Made by a program: the position numbers and the translations under genes
Shown here: positions 21,127 to 34,681 of the stretch, piece by piece
Layout of the letters: every line of letters starts with the position of its first letter
How positions within the stretch are numbered: position 1 is the first letter of the stretch
DNA from: Mycolicibacterium sp. P1-5
GTDB taxonomy: Bacteria; Actinomycetota; Actinomycetes; Mycobacteriales; Mycobacteriaceae
Assembly (NCBI RefSeq): GCF_008329565.1
Contig: NZ_NPKT01000001.1
Coordinates: 186,001-250,000, forward strand
Reading direction: 5' to 3'
DNA length: 64,000 bases
The notes under the pieces: generated by a model
What the model was told of the DNA's origin: nothing
What the model saw: only the letters and a program-made list of their open reading frames with translations
Database searches by the model: none

Positions 21127-22584
21127 TCAGTATTCGATGTAGCGGATGACGAACGGTGTCATGCCGCTGGTTCGGACCGGTGAGATCTTGACGCTTGATC
21201 CGGTGTAAGGAGCCTCGAGCATCTGGCCCTGGCCCAGGTAGAGCGTGACGTGCTGGCTGCCGCCGGGCCCGTAGAAGATCACGTCACCGCGACGCATCTG
21301 GGACGACGGGATCTTGCGGCCCATGTTGTACTGCGAGCCCGAGTAGTGCGGCAGCTTGATGCCGACACCCGCGAACGCATAGAGGATCAGGCCCGAGCAG
21401 TCGAACCCGACGGTGCCGGCGCCGCTGTCGATACCGTTGCTGGGGCCGGTGGCGGTGCCGCCACCCCAGGAGTACGGCACGCCCATCTGCGACATGGCGC
21501 GTTTGATGACGTACTCGGAGGCCTGGGCGCCATTTGCGTACGGAATGGCGCCGTTGGTGATCCCGGTCGAGTCGGGCTTGAGGATGCCCAGCTTCTGCAG
21601 GAAGGTCTTGCCCATCTGAGCGGTGGCCTGTGCCGAGGACGACGCGATCTGCAGTACCGCGTTGACGATCTGGATCGGGTCGCCGGAGACGAAGGCGCTG
21701 GGCACCATCGGCAGCGTCATGTCCCATTCCGAGGCGCTGCCGTAGGGCGGGACAGTGCCCCCGCCCGGCGCCTTCGGTGAACCGGGGGCGGCCGGATCCC
21801 AGCGATCCCCCGGGGTCGCCGGGCCGGTTGCCGCCGACTGCGGCACTGCCGCAGGCGAATTCGCCGGCGCCGACCACTGCCGGGCGGCGTCGAGTTTGTC
21901 CTGGGCCGTCTTGCGTTCGGCGGCCAGCCGGTTGATCTCGGCCTGTTGGTCGGTGAACGTCTGCTTGGCGGTGGTCAGCGCGCTGACCGCGGACTGCTGG
22001 CTGGCTTCGGCGTCGGCGACGGCCTTGTCGGCGTTGTCCTTGGCCAGCCGGGCCGCGGACGCCTGGTTGATCTGCTCAGTGCGGGCGCGCTGCAGATCGG
22101 TCATCACCCGCTGCGAGCTGACGGCCAGAGTCTGCCCGGCCGACGCGGTGGACAGGATGTCCCCCGGGTTGGTGGCCATCACCAGCGACGCCGACGGGCC
22201 GTTGACGTAGGTCGCCGCCGCGAAGACGTCGAATCGCTTCTGGGCGTCGGCAATTGCGGCGTTGGCCTCTTTGACACCCTGCGCGCTGGCCTCGACCTTC
22301 GCACTCGCCGCGGCCGCCGCGTCCCGCGCGGTCTGGACGTCGACCAGCGCCTTGTTGACGCTCTCCTGCTCGGCCTGCACCTTGGCGCCGATGTCCTGCA
22401 GCCGCTGGTTGGCGTCGGCTACATCGGCAATGAGGCCGGCGATCGCATTCGGAGCGGCACCGGGCTCGGCATGGGCCAGCCCGGGCATCGTGAACATCAT
22501 GGCGGCACTGAGCGCCAACGGACACACCGGCTTGGCAATGCGAATGGCCTGCCGGAAAAGAGAGCCGCGTTGGGAACGTCTCAT
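21127..22584 (-). CDS. ripA: Secreted NlpC/P60 peptidoglycan endopeptidase RipA (cell separation)
   Basis: The 485-residue protein has a signal peptide ending about ...MPGLAHA. An Ala/Gln-rich coiled-coil regulatory domain spans about residues 40-240 (LIADVADANQRLQDIGAKVQ), followed by a Pro/Gly linker. The C-terminal NlpC/P60 domain has Cys in VGFDCSGLILYAFAG and His in SQHVTLYLGQGQMLE. RipA splits septal peptidoglycan so daughter cells separate. I chose ATG 22584 because homologous RipA starts MRR... and AGGAG lies 11 bases upstream. A 9-bp repeat array lies upstream. Confidence 0.96.
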   Translation of the reverse strand: MRRSQRGSLFRQAIRIAKPVCPLALSAAMMFTMPGLAHAEPGAAPNAIAGLIADVADANQRLQDIGAKVQAEQESVNKALVDVQTARDAAAAASAKVEASAQGVKEANAAIADAQKRFDVFAAATYVNGPSASLVMATNPGDILSTASAGQTLAVSSQRVMTDLQRARTEQINQASAARLAKDNADKAVADAEASQQSAVSALTTAKQTFTDQQAEINRLAAERKTAQDKLDAARQWSAPANSPAAVPQSAATGPATPGDRWDPAAPGSPKAPGGGTVPPYGSASEWDMTLPMVPSAFVSGDPIQIVNAVLQIASSSAQATAQMGKTFLQKLGILKPDSTGITNGAIPYANGAQASEYVIKRAMSQMGVPYSWGGGTATGPSNGIDSGAGTVGFDCSGLILYAFAGVGIKLPHYSGSQYNMGRKIPSSQMRRGDVIFYGPGGSQHVTLYLGQGQMLEAPYTGSSVKISPVRTSGMTPFVIRYIEY

Positions 22585-22616
22585 TCGACCCTGGTCTCCT
22601 CTGCTCCACACGTGCA

Positions 22617-22697
22617 GTCACGCCAGTAACAGATGTCACATCAGTCACATCAATAACAATGGCGACAGTTGCACCGTACGTCACATTTGTCGCAGAG
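22617..22697. promoter_or_regulatory. In-phase 9-bp repeat array upstream of ripA (candidate MtrA sites)
   Basis: Nine consecutive 9-base units start at 22617 and stay in register. The clearest are GTCACGCCA (22617), GTAACAGAT (22626), GTCACATCA (22635) and an identical GTCACATCA (22644), and later GTCACATTT (22680) and GTCGCAGAG (22689). Units between them (ATAACAATG, GCGACAGTT, GCACCGTAC) are weaker. Direct repeats of GTCACA/GTAACA with this spacing are the type of site reported for the response regulator MtrA, of which ripA is a known target in mycobacteria. The array begins 33 bases before the ripA start on its upstream side. Confidence 0.6.
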
Positions 22698-22776
22698 GAA
22701 ACTTCCGACAAGAATTACATCTTTGTCATTTACGGGATGTTGCCGAAAAGTAATCTTATGGATTTGCCAGGTAGGG

Positions 22777-23340
22777 CTATTTGCCCTGGTCAGCTGGGGT
22801 GGATGTATTTTGCGGTCGGCGTGCCCGAAGTTGCAGAACTCGGGTCAAAACAGCCGCTACAGCCACCCCGATGATGAGGGTGATCGTTAATCCCGTCCAG
22901 GGAAAGTCAGGTGTCTGCAACTGGTCGACAAATGCCTGCGTGCCGACCACCGCATTCGGGGCTGTCTTGGCGACATCCTGGCCCGCCTCCAGGATCACGC
23001 GGTCGTAGGTGCCGCTGTAGGTTCCAGCCCAACCCGGGCTGAGCACAAGCACCGTTGAGTCGGGGTTGACGCTCCCGATCTCGGTCGCGATATCGCGAAG
23101 CGGGGTATCGATCGCCGGACTCTTGTCCATCACGACAACCTTGAGATCGATGCCGTGTTCTTTGGCTGACGCCACGATCTTCTGCAGGCCCGCGACATCG
23201 GCAGCCGGGGCGGCGATGCCATCGTTGGCCACGTCGGCCTTCACCGCGGCCAGGCACTGGTCCACCGGAGTCGACGGCGCAAGCCCGGCACTGCTGCACA
23301 CCTCCACCGGGATGAAGACCGGCGCGTGCGGAATCGTCAC
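22777..23340 (-). CDS. Conserved membrane protein (Rv1476-like)
   Basis: The 187-residue protein has one clear membrane helix near the C-terminus (LTITLIIGVAVAAVLTRVLQL, about residues 149-170) followed by a basic tail. The first 140 residues look like a soluble alpha/beta domain (GIDLKVVVMDKSPAIDTPLRD; STVLVLSPGWAGTYSGTYDR). No catalytic motif is recognised. GTG 23340 follows TACGGT after eight bases, which would allow a near-leaderless message. It is divergent from acn and upstream of ripA, the same order as in M. tuberculosis. Confidence 0.8.
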   Translation of the reverse strand: MTIPHAPVFIPVEVCSSAGLAPSTPVDQCLAAVKADVANDGIAAPAADVAGLQKIVASAKEHGIDLKVVVMDKSPAIDTPLRDIATEIGSVNPDSTVLVLSPGWAGTYSGTYDRVILEAGQDVAKTAPNAVVGTQAFVDQLQTPDFPWTGLTITLIIGVAVAAVLTRVLQLRARRPQNTSTPADQGK

Positions 23341-23469
23341 GATCGGAAACCGTACCTCGCCGTCCCGACGGGGGGTGGCACCACGCGCCGGAGAAGACGA
23401 GACTGGAACCCGGACTGGTAGCGCCCGCTCACGAGGAGCGAACGCCGATCCGCCCGCTTAGCAGGACAA

Positions 23470-26379
<2,910 letters not shown>

Positions 26380-26385
26380 CCGGAC

Positions 26386-26955
26386 GTGCCGAGGGTCAGC
26401 GAGGATCATCTGGCGGCCCGCCGTCGCCAGATCCTCGACGGCGCACGGCGCTGCTTTGCCGAGTACGGGTACGAGCAGGCAACCGTGCGCCGCCTCGAGC
26501 AGACAATCGGTCTGTCGCGCGGTGCGATCTTTCACCACTACCGCGACAAGGACACGTTGTTCTTCGCGCTGGCGCGCGAGGACGCAGCGCGGATGGCCGA
26601 AGTCGCCGCGCGTGACGGCCTCATCCAGGTGATGCGCGACATGCTGGCCGCACCCGATCAATTCGATTGGCTGGCCACACGATTGGAGATCGCCCGCAAG
26701 CTGCGCAACGACCCGGTCTTCCACCGGGGCTGGGTGGAGCGCTCAGCGGAGCTGGCGTCGGCGACCAGCGAGCGACTACGCCGTCAGAAGCAGGCGGGCC
26801 GACTGCGCGACGATGTGCCGCCCGACGTCGTCCAGTGCTATCTGGACTTGGTGCTCGACGGCCTGGTCGCGCGGCTGGCGACGGGTGAGGACCCCCGGCG
26901 ACTGTCAGCAGTGCTGGATTTGGTGGAGGACTCGGTGCGCGCTAGCGACGCGTGA
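26386..26955 (+). CDS. TetR-family regulator, AcnR-like
   Basis: The 189-residue regulator has an N-terminal TetR HTH (RRQILDGARRCFAEYGYEQ; RRLEQTIGLSRGAIFHHYRD, about residues 10-52) and an alpha-helical ligand/dimer domain. It begins with GTG six bases after the acn stop. The linked acn-tetR order is conserved in mycobacteria (Rv1475c-Rv1474c) and in corynebacteria, where AcnR represses acn. The role here is inferred from that context and the operator-like repeat at 23470. Its 3' end overlaps the convergent HTH gene by 14 bases. Confidence 0.9.
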   Translation: MPRVSEDHLAARRRQILDGARRCFAEYGYEQATVRRLEQTIGLSRGAIFHHYRDKDTLFFALAREDAARMAEVAARDGLIQVMRDMLAAPDQFDWLATRLEIARKLRNDPVFHRGWVERSAELASATSERLRRQKQAGRLRDDVPPDVVQCYLDLVLDGLVARLATGEDPRRLSAVLDLVEDSVRASDA

Positions 26956-27130
26956 CGTGGTTGGGTCCACCGCGGCTACGCATGGTGGTCCCCGACTCGC
27001 GCAACAACGCGTGGATCGAGCCGTAAGAACGTCCCGTCGACGCCACCAGGGTACGAATGCTGGCGCCGCCCTCATAGGCATTTCGAAGATTGTTCAACAG
27101 CTGGTCTCGAGCTTCGTTGGGCTTCCTCAT
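26942..27130 (-). CDS. Small helix-turn-helix protein (Rv1473A-like)
   Basis: The 62-residue, highly basic protein is almost entirely one HTH: two helices (RDQLLNNLRNAYEGGASIRT) then LVASTGRSYGSIHALLRESG, the recognition part, and a basic tail (MRSRGGPNHVTRR). This resembles the small single-domain regulators seen beside the ABC-F gene in mycobacteria. ATG 27130 is preceded by GGGGAGGG, a strong ribosome-binding site, and not by the longer frame to 27166. Targets are unknown. Confidence 0.8.
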   Translation of the reverse strand: MRKPNEARDQLLNNLRNAYEGGASIRTLVASTGRSYGSIHALLRESGTTMRSRGGPNHVTRR

Positions 27131-27225
27131 GTCACCCTCCCCGGTGGATCGGCGCCGATAGCCCACAGACTAGGAGCGTGGGTCGTCGAGTTGGGAGAAA
27201 TGACCGAAATCGTTTATGCCAGTTG

Positions 27226-28863
27226 TCAGGCGAGCTCGATGAGGTCCCGATACTCGTCGGACCAGAAGTCCTCGGTGCCGTCCGGAAGCAGTACCACTCT
27301 TTGCGGATTGAGCGCTTCGGCGGCACCCGGATCGTGCGTCACCAGCACCACCGCACCCTGGTAGCTGCGCAGCGCGTCCAGAACCTGTTCGCGCGAAGCG
27401 GGATCGAGGTTGTTGGTCGGCTCGTCGAGCAGCAACACGTTGGCCGTCGAGGCCACCAGACCGGCGAGGGCGAGGCGCGTCTTCTCACCACCGGACAGTG
27501 TGCCGGCCGGTTGGTCGAGCTGCGGACCGGTGAACATGAACGCGCCGAGCAGGCCGCGCAGATCCTGCTCACCGGTGTCGGGGGCAGCATGGCGGATGTT
27601 CTCCCACACCGTAGCGTTGTTATCGAGGGTGTCGTGTTCCTGTGCGAAGTAACCGATCTTGAGTCCGTGCCCGGGCTCCAGTCCACCGGCGTCCGGGGTT
27701 TCGGTGCCGGCGATCAGCCGAAGCAGCGTCGTCTTGCCTGCACCGTTGAGGCCCAGTACCACCACGCGCGAGCCGCGATCGATCGCGAGGTCGACGCCCG
27801 TGAAGACCTCGAGTGAGCCGTAGTTCTTGGTCAGCCCTTTGACGACCAACGGTGTCTTACCGCACGGCGCCGGCGTCGGGAACTTGATCCGGGCCACCTT
27901 GTCGGCCACCCGTTCCGCGTCCAACTCGGCCAGCATCCGTTCGGCGCGGCGCAACATGTTCTGTGCAGCAACGGCTTTGGTTGCCTTGGCACCCATCTTG
28001 GCGGCCTGGGTACGCAGTGCACCGGCTTTCTTCTCGGCATTGGCACGCTCCCGGCGCCGGCGCTGCTCATCGGTCGCGCGGGCGTCGAGGTACTTCTGCC
28101 ACCCCATGTTGTATACGTCGGCCTCACCGCGGACCGCGTCGAGGAACCACACCCGGTTGACCACGTCGGCAAGCAGGTCGACGTCGTGACTGATCACCAC
28201 GAGTCCGCCGCTGTGGTTCTGCAGGAATCCCCGCAGCCAGCCGATCGAGTCGGCATCGAGGTGGTTGGTCGGCTCGTCGAGTAGCAATGTGGTCGCCGAA
28301 TTCGCCCCAGCGGCACCACCTTCCGCGGCCGCGAACAGAATCCGGGACAGCTCGACGCGCCGACGCTGTCCGCCGGACAGGGTGCGCAGCGGCTGGGTGA
28401 GCACCCGGTCCGGCAGGCCCAGGCTTGCACAGATGCGTCCCGCCTCGCTTTCGGCGGCATACCCACCGAGCGCGGCGAAGCGCTCCTCGAGCTGGCCGTA
28501 GCGGCGAATTGCTTTGTCGCGTGCGGAGTCGTCGACGACCTCGGCCATCAGCACCTGCTGCTTTTCCAGATCCGCCAGCAGGGTGTCGAGGCCGCGTGCC
28601 GACAGCACCCGGTCGCGGGCCAGCACGTCCAGGTCACCCTCGCGCGGATCCTGCGGCAGGTAGCCGATGTCGCCGGTACGCACGACGGTGCCCGCATACG
28701 GCTCGCCCTCCCCCGCCAGAATCCGGAGTGTCGTCGTCTTGCCTGCGCCGTTGCGGCCGACGAGACCGATGCGATCGCCGGGCTGGATTCGAAGCGCGGG
28801 GCCTTCGGCGAGAAGCAGCGTGCGCGCGCCGGCGCGGACCTCAAGGTCCGTTGCGGTGATCAC
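27226..28863 (-). CDS. ABC-F family ATPase (ribosome-associated; Rv1473-like)
   Basis: The 545-residue protein has two ABC cassettes and no membrane spans. Walker A is GRNGAGKTTTLRIL near residue 37 and GLNGAGKTTLLRLIAG in the second half. Signatures are LSGGQRRRVELSRI and LSGGEKTRLALAG, each followed by LLLDEPTN. A charged linker (DEQRRRRERANAEKKAG) joins them. ABC-F proteins act on the ribosome and some protect it from antibiotics; the old macrolide-transport label for the M. tuberculosis homologue is not supported by structure. GTG 28863 has AGGAG eight bases upstream. It is 11 bases after echA12. Confidence 0.93.
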   Translation of the reverse strand: MITATDLEVRAGARTLLLAEGPALRIQPGDRIGLVGRNGAGKTTTLRILAGEGEPYAGTVVRTGDIGYLPQDPREGDLDVLARDRVLSARGLDTLLADLEKQQVLMAEVVDDSARDKAIRRYGQLEERFAALGGYAAESEAGRICASLGLPDRVLTQPLRTLSGGQRRRVELSRILFAAAEGGAAGANSATTLLLDEPTNHLDADSIGWLRGFLQNHSGGLVVISHDVDLLADVVNRVWFLDAVRGEADVYNMGWQKYLDARATDEQRRRRERANAEKKAGALRTQAAKMGAKATKAVAAQNMLRRAERMLAELDAERVADKVARIKFPTPAPCGKTPLVVKGLTKNYGSLEVFTGVDLAIDRGSRVVVLGLNGAGKTTLLRLIAGTETPDAGGLEPGHGLKIGYFAQEHDTLDNNATVWENIRHAAPDTGEQDLRGLLGAFMFTGPQLDQPAGTLSGGEKTRLALAGLVASTANVLLLDEPTNNLDPASREQVLDALRSYQGAVVLVTHDPGAAEALNPQRVVLLPDGTEDFWSDEYRDLIELA

Positions 28864-28874
28864 GCGCACTACTC

Positions 28875-29696
28875 CTATTTGTCGTCAGTGAAGACCGGGG
28901 CTCGGTTCTCGGCGCGCGCAGCAACCGCCTCTTCGAAGTTGGCGGTGAGCAGGCGCACATAGAGCTGCCCGAGGCCCTCGGCCTGCATATGCCCTTCCAG
29001 GCTACCGGCGTCCAGTCCACTCCATAGCGTCCGCTTGGTCAATTCCGTGCCCGGGCGCGAGAACGCCGCGATGCGGCCGGCGATCTCGTAGCAGGCCGGC
29101 AACAACTCGTCTTCGGGCACCTGCCTGGACACCAGGCCGATCCGTTCGGCCTCCTGCGCGTCGACGTCACGCCCGGTGAGCATGATCTCGAACGCCCGCG
29201 ACGAACCGATTGCGCGTGGCAGCAGGTAGCTCAGGCCCAGCTCACTGGCGGTCAGGCCGTTGTTGATGCCCGCGGCGCGGAAGTAGGCGCCGCTGGCGGC
29301 AACCCGGATGTCGGCGGCCAATGCCAGGCAGAGCCCACCGCCGATCGCCGCGCCGTTGACCGCCGCGATGATCGGCTGGTGCAGCTTGCGCATGGCGAGA
29401 ATCACATCGTCGAGGACCTCCATCGAGCGCAACCCGAACGAGGGCCGGGTGAGCCCGGCGACGTGTGGTACCGAACCGGCCGACTTGTGATCGGCACCTG
29501 AGGAGAAGCCGCGGCCCGCGCCGGTCAGCACGACCGCGCGAACGGAGTTGTCGTGGCTCAGTTCGGTGAGCACTTCCCGCAGCGGCAGCATGACGTCGAA
29601 CGCCATCGAGTTCATCCGCTCGGGCCGGTTCAGGGTGACCAGGGCAATGTTGGGCTGCGGGTTGTCGACGAGGACCAAACCAGAGTCACGAATCAC
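28875..29696 (-). CDS. echA12: Enoyl-CoA hydratase/isomerase family protein (EchA12-like)
   Basis: The 273-residue crotonase-fold protein shows the first oxyanion-hole region GAGRGFSSGADHKS and the second AAVNGAAIGGGLCLALAADIRVA. The usual second catalytic Glu is visible in ASELGLSYLLPRAIGSSRA. Acyl substrate unknown. GTG 29696 was chosen because family members begin with this strand (LVLVDNPQPNIALVTLNRP). The longer open frame upstream runs through the thioredoxin gene in another frame and is not real. It lies 26 bases after the thioredoxin. Confidence 0.9.
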   Translation of the reverse strand: MIRDSGLVLVDNPQPNIALVTLNRPERMNSMAFDVMLPLREVLTELSHDNSVRAVVLTGAGRGFSSGADHKSAGSVPHVAGLTRPSFGLRSMEVLDDVILAMRKLHQPIIAAVNGAAIGGGLCLALAADIRVAASGAYFRAAGINNGLTASELGLSYLLPRAIGSSRAFEIMLTGRDVDAQEAERIGLVSRQVPEDELLPACYEIAGRIAAFSRPGTELTKRTLWSGLDAGSLEGHMQAEGLGQLYVRLLTANFEEAVAARAENRAPVFTDDK

Positions 29697-29722
29697 CCGT
29701 GCACGGTAACCCGCGCAGGGCC

Positions 29723-30082
29723 CTACTCGGTTTGCGACTGAGACGAGATGGCCGCGTCGACGTCGAACTCCTTGACCTGGCGGATCAGGTCCTCGAGAGC
29801 GGCGGGCGGCAGAGCGCCGGCCTGATTGAAGATCAGCTTGCCCTTCTTGAACGCCATCAGCGTCGGGATGGAGCGAATCTCGGCGGCGGCCGCGAGCTCC
29901 TGCTCGGCCTCGGTGTCGACCTTGCCGTAGACGACGTCTGTGTGCTGCTCGGACGACTTGGTGAACGTCGGAGCGAAGGCACGACACGGTCCGCACCACG
30001 ACGCCCAGAAGTCAACCAGCACGATGTCGTTGCCGGTGACGGTGTCGTTGAAGTTCTGTGCGGTCAGGTCTTGGGTAGCCAC
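29723..30082 (-). CDS. trxA: Thioredoxin
   Basis: The 119-residue thioredoxin has the redox motif WCGPC in VLVDFWASWCGPCRAFAP near residue 33 and the cis-Pro region IRSIPTLMAFKKGK. It reduces protein disulfides in the cytosol. GTG 30082 has AGGAC five bases upstream. Its position matches trxA (Rv1470) of M. tuberculosis. It sits between an Old Yellow Enzyme gene and echA12 in the run that begins with suf genes. Confidence 0.93.
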   Translation of the reverse strand: MATQDLTAQNFNDTVTGNDIVLVDFWASWCGPCRAFAPTFTKSSEQHTDVVYGKVDTEAEQELAAAAEIRSIPTLMAFKKGKLIFNQAGALPPAALEDLIRQVKEFDVDAAISSQSQTE

Positions 30083-30126
30083 GTCAGTCCTAACGTCGGG
30101 TTGTCGATGTGTGTTCCCGGTAGCTC

Positions 30127-31293
30127 TCAATACAAACGGGACAGGGCGGCGGCCGCATCGAAACCGCCGAACTCGTCGAGCGTGCCGTACCGCACCCGAT
30201 TGACCCATGCGGGATCGGCGAGCAGGGCGCGCCCGATCGCGACCATGTCGAATTCGCCTGCCCCGAATTGGTCGAGGAGGCGGTCGAGGGAGGCAGGCGG
30301 TATCGGTCCGCTGCCCTGGCCGCCGGGCCGGAACTCGGTCTCCAGGCCGACCGAGCCGACGGCGATGACCGGACGACCGGTCACCTTCTTGGTCCAACCC
30401 GCCAGGCTCAGTTGCAGGTTCTCGTCGGGGAAGCCGGGCAGCTGGTGCCGCCGTGTCGACGGGTGCAGTACATCCACGCCGGCATCGACCAGCGGGGCCA
30501 GCAGTTGTTCGAGTTCGCTTGCGCTGCCGGCCACCTGCGCGTCGTAGCGGTTCATCTTCCACTGCGAGAACCGGTAGATGATCGGGAAACCGGGGCCTAC
30601 CGCCGCGCGCACGGCGGTGACGACCTCGGCCGGGAACCGGGTCCGCGCCGCCAGCGACCCGCCGTACCCGTCGGTGCGGCGATTGGTGTGCTCCCAGAGG
30701 AATTGGTCGAGCAGATAACCGTGGGCGCCGTGAATCTCGACGGCGTCGAAGCCCGCAGCCTTGGCGTTGGTGGCGGCCAGCGCATAGGCCTGCGCGAGCT
30801 CGGGCAGTTCCTCGATGCTCAGCGCGCGCCCGGTCGTGCCGCCGGCGATGTCGATACCCGACGGGCTGACCGGTGTGTGCTCGGGGCGGTCCCCGTCGTG
30901 CGAACCGCGTGCGACGCCCTGGTGCCAGAGTTGGGCGGCAATGGTGCCGCCCTCGGTGTGGACGGCAGCGGTGACCGCGCGCCAGCCTGCGAGCACGGCG
31001 TCGCCGTCCAGGTTCGGAATGCGGTCAGGCCAACCGGCGGCGGGGTGCGGGATGCGAACGCCCTCGGTGATGATGAGCCCGGTGCCGCCGGCGGCGCGAC
31101 GGCCGTAGTAGGCGGCGACATCGGGTCCGGGAACGCCGCCCGGCGACGCGGTCCGAGTCATCGGGGCCATCGCGAACCGGTTCGGCACGGTCAGTGATCC
31201 AACGGTCAGTGGCGTGAAGAGCTCGTGCACGCGTGCATCATCCATGACTTGCTGCAACCGCACCGGGTGGCGTGTTGATTCCGTTCGGCTCAC
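30127..31293 (-). CDS. Old Yellow Enzyme-family NADH:flavin oxidoreductase
   Basis: The 388-residue FMN-dependent TIM-barrel enzyme shows family motifs FTPLTVGSLTVPNRFAMAPM, IAAQLWHQGVAR, VEIHGAHGYLLDQFLWEHTN and the phosphate-binding MVAIGRALLADPAW. Such enzymes reduce activated alkenes or other electrophiles; the natural substrate is unknown. GTG 31293 overlaps the stop of the upstream membrane-protein gene by four bases (GTGA), supporting this start over ATG 31245. It is not in the equivalent place in M. tuberculosis as I know it. Confidence 0.88.
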   Translation of the reverse strand: MSRTESTRHPVRLQQVMDDARVHELFTPLTVGSLTVPNRFAMAPMTRTASPGGVPGPDVAAYYGRRAAGGTGLIITEGVRIPHPAAGWPDRIPNLDGDAVLAGWRAVTAAVHTEGGTIAAQLWHQGVARGSHDGDRPEHTPVSPSGIDIAGGTTGRALSIEELPELAQAYALAATNAKAAGFDAVEIHGAHGYLLDQFLWEHTNRRTDGYGGSLAARTRFPAEVVTAVRAAVGPGFPIIYRFSQWKMNRYDAQVAGSASELEQLLAPLVDAGVDVLHPSTRRHQLPGFPDENLQLSLAGWTKKVTGRPVIAVGSVGLETEFRPGGQGSGPIPPASLDRLLDQFGAGEFDMVAIGRALLADPAWVNRVRYGTLDEFGGFDAAAALSRLY

Positions 31294-31859
31294 GTCGATT
31301 TTGGCGCTGCGCTCTCGATGAGGGCCACCGCGCGCTCGCGAGCCCGATCAGCGTTGACCAGCAACCGGTCTCGCCGGCCCGGCCACCAGAACAGCTCGAA
31401 ACCCAGAAGCACCAGATACACGCAGGACGCGATCACGTCGCGAGTCGATCCGAACACCGCATCCCATACTGCGGTTCCGATCGCGACGACGAGGATCAGC
31501 GGCACCACCCACCGAAAGTGCCGGCCGGCCTCGGCGGACCTGCGCATCCCGTCGGCGTAGTCGACCACCGGCTGCGCCAGCACCGGATCACCGATCCGCC
31601 CGCCCCAGCGGGTGACTCCGGCTACTCGCACACGCTGTTCCCCGGTCAACGCTTTGGCGCCGGGCCAGTACTTGACCATCCGCCGACCGATCCAGATGCC
31701 GTAGAACACGGTCATGATGGCCAGCACTATCAGCCCGGCGAACCACAGCCCGGACTCCAGCCACGCCAGCAGACCGAGGAAGGCACCGCTGCCAAAGCCG
31801 ACCAGGACTGCCCGGATGAACCCGCCGCCGCGCCACACAAAGGCGGGGACGGTGAGCAT
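31290..31859 (-). CDS. Membrane protein of unknown function
   Basis: The 189-residue protein has four likely membrane helices: AVLVGFGSGAFLGLLAWL, FAGLIVLAIMTVFYGIWIG, WVVPLILVVAIGTAVWDAV and VIASCVYLVLLGFELFWW. Between the second and third is a polar loop of about 60 residues. No family is recognised. It starts nine bases after sufT and overlaps the oxidoreductase gene by four bases, so it is translated as part of the suf-led operon. Confidence 0.75.
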   Translation of the reverse strand: MLTVPAFVWRGGGFIRAVLVGFGSGAFLGLLAWLESGLWFAGLIVLAIMTVFYGIWIGRRMVKYWPGAKALTGEQRVRVAGVTRWGGRIGDPVLAQPVVDYADGMRRSAEAGRHFRWVVPLILVVAIGTAVWDAVFGSTRDVIASCVYLVLLGFELFWWPGRRDRLLVNADRARERAVALIESAAPKST

Positions 31860-31868
31860 CAGCTCAGA

Positions 31869-32200
31869 TTAGACAGTGAACCCCAGCGCACGGAGCTGTT
31901 CGCGGCCGTCCTCGGTGATTTTGTCCGGGCCCCATGGCGGATTCCACACCCAGTTGATCTTCGCCTCGTTGACCAGCCCCGCGCCGACGAGTGCGGTGAG
32001 CGTCTGATCTTCGATGACGTCGGTCAAGGGACAGGCCGCCGAGGTCAGCGTCATGTCGATCAGCGCCACCGTTCCGGTGTCGCCCTTCTCGACGTTGAGG
32101 TCGTAGACCAGACCGAGGTCGACGACATTGATGCCGAGTTCGGGGTCGACCACCTCGCGCATGGCTTCCTCGATGTCGTCCAGTATCGGATTGGGTTCGG

Positions 32201-32204
<4 letters not shown>
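31869..32204 (-). CDS. sufT: SufT/MIP18-family (DUF59) Fe-S assembly factor
   Basis: The 111-residue protein belongs to the DUF59 family. It shows DIEEAMREVVDPELGINVVDLGLVYDL and MTLTSAACPLTDVIEDQ with the conserved Cys, and ends INWVWNPPWGPDKITEDGREQLRALGF. It assists Fe-S cluster maturation or delivery. Its start overlaps the sufU stop by four bases. Confidence 0.93.
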
Positions 32205-34677
<2,473 letters not shown>

Positions 34678-34681
<4 letters not shown>

